Shown here in pieces: positions 56,431 to 64,000 of a stretch of 64,000 bases of DNA. Below the pieces are notes generated by a model. That model did not search any database. It worked only from the letters and a program-made list of their open reading frames with translations, and was not told the origin of the DNA. The stretch covers positions 82,922,501-82,986,500 of the forward strand of contig CM032233.1 in assembly GCA_019009955.1 (NCBI GenBank), written 5' to 3'. Within the stretch, counting starts at the first letter, position 1. Each line of letters opens with the position of its first letter. Source of the stretch: Riptortus pedestris (Eukaryota; Arthropoda; Insecta; Hemiptera; Alydidae). The position numbers were made by a program, and so were the translations under genes.

Positions 56431-56735
56431 AAATAGTTCACCCCACAGGGGCTGCGTAAACTTAGCAGATTTCCTGTGTGCTGGTATCACGTATCTTACG
56501 AAATATTCTCTATTTCTTTTTAAAAATCCAATTCCTAGAAGGGGTGGGGGAGTTATTGAAGGTAGAAAACCAGAATATACGAATAACTCGCTTAATAATT
56601 GACAACCGAAGATTGTATAGAACAACAAATGTAGAAAATCAGAAGTTGAACAAGATCGTTCCTATAACATTTTATGATCCGAATCATATTAACGAAGATA
56701 TTTTGAATTGTCTTATTTTACTCCTCTGACCCTCC
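56431..56735 (-). mobile_element. Rep1 3' part, older subtype
   Basis: CACAGGGGCTGCGTAAACTTAG, AGATTTCCTGTGTGCTGGTATCAC, then a diverged body to ATTAACGAAGATATTTTGAATTG. It resembles 32571-33200. Confidence 0.6.
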
Positions 56736-57295
56736 TATATCGTATTTCATACTTTGTCGGTCTGAAGAAGAATACCAATGGTATCAGGAACTGTTAGTAA
56801 AAAATGCTATCTTTTGACTGTTTGAGGACAAATTTCCCCGATACCCAATTCGCGTCATTTAAAACCAGTGGCTAACCAAAGCCCCTCAGATTAGATGACA
56901 AATTTGGGCGAAGTCCCATTTGTAAATGGTTTGGGCTATTCATGACGAGCAAAGGCCAGTCACTAAAGGAGGAAATAAGGAGGAGACTTTAGCTGGCGGA
57001 TGTGTTTTTCATTGATCGGCGAGTGGATAGAGGATAGAAGGGCTGAGTGGTATTAAAGGTTAAGTTGACATAGTGTAAGGTAAGGTTTGGATTGGGCCGT
57101 GTAAACAGGGGGAGGGGGCAGCGGTCTCTCTTTGATCTCCCTCTCCTCTCTCCTGTCCAAGTTTTGCTTGCAGCCCGTCGACGCCCTATGTCCGCCACTG
57201 GCCCAGTCCATAGTACTATTCACCACCCTTTCTATTTAACCCATATACTCCCCTCACTTAGACAAAAAATGTATTACATCACGCACACACACACA

Positions 57296-57340
<45 letters not shown>

Positions 57341-57406
57341 TGTTGTAAAATTGTGATTTTATTGCTAATTGAAAATTACGTGTATTTAATCACGTATTTA
57401 TGAAGT
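56736..57406. other. Unassigned DNA with (CA)n tract
   Basis: More GC-rich at 57080-57200. (CA)n lies at 57283-57337. No coding domain is recognised in the frames on either strand. Confidence 0.4.
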
Positions 57407-57716
57407 AAAAAAGTCCGTCAAGCTGCGTAAACTAAGAAGATTTCCCACGTGAAGTTGAACATTAGATAAATCTACATACCGGTAACACAACACCACCGTG
57501 AATATTAAGCGAATAGATACAAACGATAATAAGAAACCACCCGACGGAAAGCATCTGAAATGTAAACAAACAGTTCTGCCAACTTCTTACCGCAAATTAC
57601 TGTAATATATCTGAATATAACGTATTAATTTGATTGGAAACTATTTACTATATCTAGTACTCTAATTTATAATGAATCAGAATAATTTTTATCTCAATCA
57701 ATCACATTTAGGTAGT

Positions 57717-57760
<44 letters not shown>

Positions 57761-58187
57761 GGGGGGGGTCACCAGAAGATATTTGCGTGTATCTCGTATA
57801 ATAAATGTCTCTTGAAAACAATATTTGGTATTTGAGCTTCGAATGATGTGGTTTATTACATAACCAATTATTGTTTATGTAACATGAAGTGGGGGTTTGC
57901 TGAAGGCTGTAAACTGAAAAATGCAAATATCTCGGTTAATGTTCAAGATAGAAAATGAATGTGTATAACAACAATTACAGAACATTTTATTTTATTTCAT
58001 TTTATTAACGGGCATATTTTCAAAATTCTCCCCCTCTAAACCGCTCCTCCTCCTGGTCCGATTTCAGCCGTTAACGAACTTGATCTTTCTTTTTACATAA
58101 ATCGACTAAATATTGAGTTTGATAACGATAAAACAATAATTGCAAGCTCTAAAACGGTAGCAGGCAATGTATTAGGCAATGAAACCA

Positions 58188-58226
<39 letters not shown>

Positions 58227-58265
58227 GAAGTTTTGAAAGGACCTTATTTTCGTCATCTCCTAAAA
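57407..58265 (-). mobile_element. Rep1 copy, long subtype, with A40 run, 5' end lost
   Basis: AAAAGTCCGTCAAGCTGCG opens it, with the hairpin partly deleted. At the position of the C-run there is instead a run of about 39 A (57720-57758) followed by GTGGGGGGGTC. (TA)n lies at 58193-58224. It stops at TTTCGTCATCTCCTA, before the palindrome. Confidence 0.82.
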
Positions 58266-58540
58266 AAATGAGGACATGCCAACAAAAGATAAGCATAGAT
58301 GAAGGCAGGGCGGGGATCTAGAACCTTCTAGGAGACGAACCCGGCTCCTACCAATCACCGGGCGAGTTGGAGCTTCGAGCCAGCTAGAGCCAAAGGAGAA
58401 CATTTAATAGTCGGCCAAATCGCCCGTGAGTTCAGTTTTCAGTTGACCAGTGATTCGAGTGATCGTGAGTTATTGTGCTGTGTAATAAGGTTGTGCTATG
58501 CAATAAGTACGTAAAGCTAATTAATTGATTACATCACAAC
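58266..58540. other. Unassigned, less AT-rich DNA
   Basis: It contains CTAGAACCTTCTAG and GAGCTTCGAGC, which are palindromic patches. No gene is recognised. Confidence 0.35.
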
Positions 58541-58980
58541 ATATTTGCAAGTATCTCACAAAGTAAAACTTTAATGAAAACCATATTTGGTATTTAACCG
58601 TAGAATGAACTGGTTCATGATAGCTTATTGTTAACATGACAAGAGCAGAAGTGGGGGGTTTACTCTAAGGCTAAAACTACAAATATCTCGGTTAAAATTC
58701 ATGATACAGAAAATATTTATAGAAGACCATTAAATTTTCACTGAGAGAATTTATATTCATTTTTTTTTCGATCCGACTTATAACAACGGAGTTATTTCGA
58801 AATTCCCTCCCTTTGACCCCCCACCCACTAGTCCGATTTCAACTGTTAACGAACTTGATCTTTCTTGTAAGATACAACGATTATATGTCGAGTTTTGTAA
58901 CGATAAGGCAATTATTACGACCACTAGACCTGTAACAAACAAATATATATAAAATTTTCAACGGGCCGCATTTTCGGTTT
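58541..58980 (-). mobile_element. Rep1 internal fragment
   Basis: ATATTTGCAAGTATCTCAC to CAACGGGCCGCATTTTCGG. Both ends are missing. Confidence 0.7.
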
Positions 58981-59460
58981 TATTGATGCATAATGTATAC
59001 ATACCTTATTTACACTTATGAAATTTGTGAGGTTTGCAAAACTTAAACAAATGAACAGCCATCGCCTTCATACCTGTAAACAAATATGAGTATATTAATT
59101 AAATAGAGATTCATTTATCTTAGATTATGAAAAAAGTTATTAGAATATAACCAGAATTTTCCTGGATGGATTATTTATATATTGTGGACCGTTCGCTATT
59201 TGGTAATATGAACAAAATCAGAAATTAAAGAAAAATATAGAAAACAATAACAAGAAAAAATTAAACACAACTATTACAACATGAATAATTAAGAGCGCAA
59301 AGCACAAAATGCAACAAAAAAAATCAACAAATAAGGAAATGAATAAAAGCAAAAACGAAAACTAAGCATTCAAAAAGAAAAAAATATCTTATAAAGAAAG
59401 CAGATAATTAAAACTATAATGACTAATAAATCACAAAATCAATTAATATATAATAATAAT

Positions 59461-59535
<75 letters not shown>

Positions 59536-60042
59536 GATTTATTTTTGCAATGGACACAATACAGCTTTCATAGAGAGCAATACTTGAAGAGGTTTATAGC
59601 CACAAGTGATGACTTACGTAATGTCACTGGAAAATATTCTTCACATTGAGGACAATCATAAACTGAACATTATATACTTACTCCTTTCAGGAGTATGCAA
59701 CTAAGCAACGACATAGTATATAAAATTATCTTCTTTGTTAAACACTTAAATATTGAAACATCCAACAAAGTTAATGTACACATCAAAGAAAAGAAATAAA
59801 TAAATGTAAATATATAATATGAATAAATATGATTCATCAGATTAAGTTTATAACAAATTTTAGAAGTTTAAGTTTTACTTTAAAACACTTATTTAATAAA
59901 ACTTAAATGCATTATTTTTATGCATATAGTAGGTTAACCTTAGGTCATGCTTCTTGTATATTGTCTGTGTATATTATTAGTCAGATTACTAACACTAACC
60001 CCCCCCCCACGCTAAAACTTGTATGTATTAGACAATGAAACC
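58981..60042. other. Unassigned AT-rich DNA with (TA)n(TG)n tract
   Basis: Very AT-rich. A compound TA (59464-59501) and TG (59502-59533) tract stands outside any Rep1 copy. No gene is recognised. Confidence 0.4.
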
Positions 60043-60043
60043 A

Positions 60044-60095
<52 letters not shown>

Positions 60096-60103
60096 TATCT
60101 ATA

Positions 60104-60153
<50 letters not shown>

Positions 60154-60389
60154 TGTTACAGCTCTAGCGGTCGCAATTATTGTTTAATCGATACCAAACT
60201 CGATATTTAGTAGTTTCATGTAATGGCTGAAATGTGTGTGTATATGTATGTATATATATACGGTATTGAAAGGGCCTCACTATCGTCATCACTGGGTAGG
60301 ATCGATAGACGTTTGAGGAAATGTTTTCGAAAATCGCGTCACGAGTACGACCTGAATAGTTTATTTCCCCTAAGGGAAATCTGCTAAAA
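60043..60389. mobile_element. Fused Rep1 fragments of opposite orientation
   Basis: A 105-bp TA-rich tract (60043-60150) leads into plus-strand GTCTGTTACAGCTCTAGCGG to TAATGGCTGAAATG. Then (TG)(TATG) leads into minus-strand CGGTATTGAAAGGGCCTCAC, ending CCCCTAAGGGAAATCTGCTAAAA. Confidence 0.7.
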
Positions 60390-60707
60390 GTGAGTTGTTA
60401 TGGCGTGGGTACAATAGTTACTGTAACCACAGGTGAATATTCGTCCACGACCCTACTACCAGAGCTGATGTCGATAGAAGAATAGCACTCGCTAAACAAG
60501 CCTTCCAAAGTAAAAGAAGCATTTTAACTAATAATCATATAAGCATGGATACAAAAAAAAAATGTTTGCCAAGTCTTTTGTAAGGAGTTGCTCCTTTATG
60601 AGAGCTAAGGTTGGACTCTCCACAAGAGGGAGGAATAGGAATATACAATAGGATGGAAGCAATGGGTATGTGGATCTGGCGTAGAATCACTAGAACAAGT
60701 TGGACTC
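60390..60707. other. Unassigned DNA
   Basis: No gene or repeat is recognised. Confidence 0.35.
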
Positions 60708-61164
60708 AAAAAAGTACGTCACACAGAGGCTGCGTTAACTAAGCACATTTCCCACGGGCGTCACTTATTCGCACTTATCTCTTAACGTAAAAGTTCAATG
60801 AGAACAACATTTGTTATTTAGGCTTCAAATAAAGTGCTTCATTATATAACAGCTTATTGTTGATATGGCTGAGTAGGAGTGAGGGATTACTGAAGGCCGA
60901 AAACTAAAAAACGCATACATCTCGGTTAATATTAAAGATAATGAAAAAACGTACCTAGAAACTTTTTAACAACATTATATTTGCAATAAGATTGGTTCTA
61001 TATAGTTTTTCGATCCGACGCGTAATAATGAAGATATTAAGAATTTTTGAAATTTTCCCCTCTAAACCCCCTGGTTCGATTTCAGCCGCTAACGAACTTG
61101 ATCTTTCTTTTTGTATAAAACGGTTCTATATCAGGTTTTGTAACGATAAGACCACTAGAGCGGT

Positions 61165-61222
<58 letters not shown>

Positions 61223-61354
61223 TGCAGTTTTGAACGGACCTCATTTTCGTTATCTTCTGGGTAGGATCGATGGACATTTGAAGAAAAATTTCGAAAATCG
61301 CGCCATGAGTATGACCTCAATAGCTGATTTCCCTTGAGGGAAATCTGCTTAAAA
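60708..61354 (-). mobile_element. Rep1 copy, third 3' subtype
   Basis: AAAAAAGTACGTCACACAGAGGC to CCCTTGAGGGAAATCTGCTTAAAA. The TA tract is 61170-61214. Confidence 0.87.
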
Positions 61355-61642
61355 AAAACCAACATTGAAGTTCTAAATGAGGTAAGTGAGAAAAAAAGTC
61401 TTATCAAGGCAATGGGAAAAATAAGAGTGAAACTTCTTGAGCATATCATAATGCACAAGGACTTCATTACAAATATATTTGAAGGTAAGGTTCTTGGGCA
61501 TAGGGAAAGAGGAAGGCCTAGAAAATCCTATTTTGAAGACATCAAGCATCTTATGGATTTCGGTGAGAATAGTAATATGAAAAGAGAAGCTTCCGATAGA
61601 ACACAGTGGTTGCAACTGCAAAGCGTAGCCTTTAGATCATGA
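61355..61642 (+). pseudogene. C-terminal tail of a non-LTR retrotransposon endonuclease/RT polyprotein
   Basis: The frame TNIEVLNEVSEKKSLIKAMG continues with KLLEHIIMHKDFITNIFEGK, VLGHRERGRPRKSYFEDIKH and REASDRTQWLQLQ, then a stop. The pattern (G)H-x-x-(M/R)...(E)GK-x-x-G-x-R-x-RGRPR...A-x-DR-x-x-W is the conserved end of many invertebrate reverse-transcriptase polyproteins that follow the RT domain (RTE/Jockey-like 'endonuclease-reverse transcriptase'). It is 5'-truncated exactly where the Rep1 copy ends, so Rep1 may have inserted at the truncation point. The remaining frame has no stop. Confidence 0.72.
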
Positions 61643-62326
61643 TGACTCCACTAACAGAGTGATCTAATTTCGACGCTTCATGCTGTAGGTCTAGTTCCGA
61701 TGATTGTGTTGTGTTCATCAGGAAAGCTTTTACCCTCTTTTTTTCTGCTAAGAGACAGCCTGGTTTTTTTATAGATGATTCTGACCATAAGCCCATCTGC
61801 ATATCTCCTGATCCGCGTAAGTATATGAGACCACTAACCAACTAGCACTTTGACTGCGACTGACGACACGTTGTCGGTTTTGTCAGTTGTTCCCAGAGGC
61901 GGGCGCCGACACGTTGTCGTCAGGACATAATAGAAAGTTAAATGGGTGGGGATTGCTATAGCCTTTCCCAAACCATTCCGTACTTTAGTCTAGCACAGTG
62001 AAAGAGGCCCTTGAGAGAATTGCTTTTTCGCCGCAAGATTCCCTGTTTTTTTTAAATTGTTTTCGACTATTTTACAAAAAGGAATTGAATGGTTATTGTT
62101 TTTAAAGTTATCGTTAATAATAATTGCTAATGATAAATATCTATTTAAAAAGTAGCTAAATGAATTAAAACAAGCCTATTTTGTTGGAAAAATATTATTT
62201 CAAACCCGAATTTATAATTCCAAATTGTTTTATATTTTACGAAATATAAATAAAAAATCAATTATAAATTACTAAATAATAATTCATCAATCAGTGATTG
62301 TGAACAATAAAATAAAAATAAATAAT
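61643..62326. other. Unassigned DNA with inverted ACGTGTCGTC motifs
   Basis: TGACGACACGTTGTCGG (61861) and CGACACGTTGTCGTCA (61907) are inverted to each other; the motif recurs as TTGACGACAACGTGTCG at 62468. A 69-codon minus frame (61632-61841) looks somewhat protein-like but is not identified. Confidence 0.35.
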
Positions 62327-62397
62327 GAATCAAAATAAATAAAGAATCAAAATAAATAAAGAATCAAAATAAATAAAGAATCAAAATAAATAAAGAA
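62327..62397. repeat. 17-bp minisatellite, four units
   Basis: GAATCAAAATAAATAAA occurs four times in tandem, with a degenerate fifth unit. Confidence 0.9.
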
Positions 62398-63621
62398 ACA
62401 AATAATGTTTACACAGTGAATTACATTATTAGACTACGGCTAGGGAGTATGGTGCTTTCCCGGTGCGGTTGACGACAACGTGTCGTTCAGCAGTTTTTTC
62501 GCGGAAAACAATTAAAAGATGATACATACAATTTATAATATACAGTAAAGTAAAGTAAAACGAAACAATTAACAAAAAAAAAAGTTTCCGCCCCACTAAA
62601 AAATGTTGTTGAAAATTCCGCAGTCAACGTGCTAGTTGCATGTGAAACAATCGCTCCCTACGGAAATAGTTCATCCATATCCTTAGTTTGCTGCTAATGA
62701 TCTCCGTGGGATTTAAAAAAAAAAATATATATATAGAACACAAAAAATGATATCTAGCTTAATTATAAAATATTTATTCAATCAATATTAGCATAGAAAT
62801 TATACCTGGATGGAACTTTCTAGGCAAAGCAATAGAGATGAATAAAATTACGAAAACTATATATTATATTTCGATGAATAAAATCAATAAAGGAAAATAA
62901 AATATAACAGTGGTTAAAAAAAAAAAAAATTATTTGGGGAAAAAGCCAAGGAGGGGTAATAACGGGGGAAAGGTAATAGCCCCTTCTTTACTTTAACATA
63001 GTTAATTGATTTTCATTGTCAGACAGTACATCAAGTTTATAATGAAGGGAACAATTTTCATCGAGAACAAGTCCACCCCCTAGTAAAGTGGAGCAGGCGC
63101 AGGCGAGGAAACATAATTAATATGTGCTACGGATGATGAAGGGGAAAAAACTTAGCCAAAAAAAAAAGAAAAAAAAAAGAGGGAAGAGTTAGTAGACGAA
63201 AAAAGCTGTTGATTACATATAATGGATGGCGTGGGGCGAAGAGGTACAGACTTTTTGTAGGCGGACAGCCTCTTATCGTAATCCCAGGTATTAATCCCCA
63301 TTTCTCCACAATGTGTGATAGGGTTGCCAACATAGATTCCAACATTCAATACCCACACAGTTAAGTAGCTTGGAGCCCCAAATTATTGGCGGGCAGAATT
63401 AAAGAACATTTGTACAGTATTAAGATATGTCAAACGTCTAAAAAAATGAATGCAATAAGGTGCATTGCATTAATGCTGGCTACAGTTTTATCAAGGGCGT
63501 TTTAAAAAAAAACCTATTTTAACACACTTAAAATGGTTTCCTGAATGGTAAATTCAAAACATTTCAACCTAAAACTAGGATAGGTTAAATTAGCATAATG
63601 TTTCATTTCTTTTTTTTCAGG
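62398..63621. other. Unassigned DNA
   Basis: Poly-purine tract AAAAAAAAAGAAAAAAAAAG at about 63159-63178. Frames over it are low-complexity. No gene is recognised. Confidence 0.4.
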
Positions 63622-63705
63622 TCGTACACATGTCGCCATTTTCGAAATATTTCTTCAAATGTCCATCGGTCCTACCAAGGAGTTGACCAAAATGAGGTCC
63701 CTTCC

Positions 63706-63772
<67 letters not shown>

Positions 63773-64000
63773 CTGTTATTTTAGAGCTTGCAATTATTGT
63801 TTTATCGTTACAAAGCTCGATATATAAGCGTTTCATGCCATACTAAACATCAAGTTCGTTAACGGCTAAAATCAGACCAGGGGGAGGGGGGTTTAGAGGG
63901 GGAGAATTTTGAAAATTCCAAATATCTCCATTACTATAACGTCGGATTGTAACATTGTATAGAACCAATATTGTAGCAAATTAAATGCACTAGAAATATT
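63622..64000 (+). mobile_element. Rep1 copy running off the window
   Basis: It begins inside the 5' end (GGTCGTACACATGTCGCC, palindrome missing). (TA)n lies at 63709-63768, then GTTTAGAGGGGGAGAATTTTG. It continues beyond 64000. Confidence 0.85.

Noticed and set aside
56763..56800. CTGAAGAAGAATACCAATGGTATC hammerhead-like start
   Set aside because: The helix is present but the required GAAA after it is missing.
58316..58335. CTAGAACCTTCTAG as a heat-shock element
   Set aside because: One GAAnnTTC unit is expected by chance and no gene follows.
61632..61841. 69-codon minus frame ending near the retrotransposon tail
   Set aside because: Composition is protein-like, but it lies opposite and next to the RT tail, has no recognised domain and lacks good splice signals.
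62327..62397. Tandem 17-bp units as a CRISPR array
   Set aside because: Units are contiguous without spacers and the genome is eukaryotic; it is a minisatellite.

Overview
The window reads as AT-rich, repeat-saturated DNA from a eukaryote, most likely an arthropod. No gene is intact across it. The evidence is GT-AG type splice signals, several families of animal transposons (Tigger/pogo, piggyBac, Tc1/mariner, Helitron, non-LTR retrotransposons) and dense (TA)n microsatellites. An insect, perhaps a hemipteran, is plausible, but that is only an impression. I saw no rRNA gene, intact tRNA gene, CRISPR array or bacterial-style operon. Most open reading frames over 60 codons are accidental or microsatellite-driven.

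The landscape is built from one short repeat family, called Rep1 here, with about 40 whole, broken or nested copies on both strands. A Rep1 copy begins, after a run of T, with AGCAGATTTCCC inside a 20-bp palindrome (GATTTCCCTTAAGGGAAATC). It carries a (TA)n microsatellite about 120 bp in, then a G-rich stretch, and often a C-run further on. It ends with an internal inverted copy GGGAAATCTGCT, a hairpin ACGCAG-CCC-CTGCGT and GACGGACTTTT. Asymmetric terminal inverted repeats, a subterminal 3' hairpin, a central microsatellite, T-rich targets and head-to-tail arrays are the hallmarks of Helentron-associated non-autonomous elements (HINE/DINE-1 and pearl-like). Most copies are 0.6-1.15 kb. At several places copies are nested inside older copies, repeatedly in the same internal T-run.

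Two Helitron families are also present. Helitron-A (48758-49396, and 23164-25375 split by a Tigger element) starts TCTTTATATA and ends CTAG or TTAG before T. Helitron-B (2345, 10181, 12303, 18045, 36807 and others) ends in a hairpin followed by CTAG. They share an internal tandem unit of about 298 bp but have different ends. Cut-and-paste elements include a 1.54-kb Tigger with an internally deleted transposase (23218-24759), three piggyBac-like relics that keep the C-terminal cysteine-rich finger (33477-34942, 41185-42500, 50442-51569), and a 535-bp Tc1/mariner deletion derivative (47091-47625). Non-LTR retrotransposon 3' ends lie at 26133-26868, 52619-53236, 53237-54115 and 61355-61642.

Possible host-derived coding pieces are few. 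They are a two-exon reading frame at 44651-45163 ended by a stop codon and cut by Rep1, a first-exon-like sequence with a perfect splice donor at 26022-26115 (minus), and an immunoglobulin-like exon fragment at 36514-36583. Weaker splice-bounded candidates are at 31712-31805 and 52484-52521. Three loci (1591-1633, 4970-5009, 31470-31511, all minus) carry a hammerhead-ribozyme-like motif with the same layout and a covarying helix II, possibly remnants of Penelope-like elements. The rest is AT-rich intergenic or intronic DNA in which I recognise nothing.
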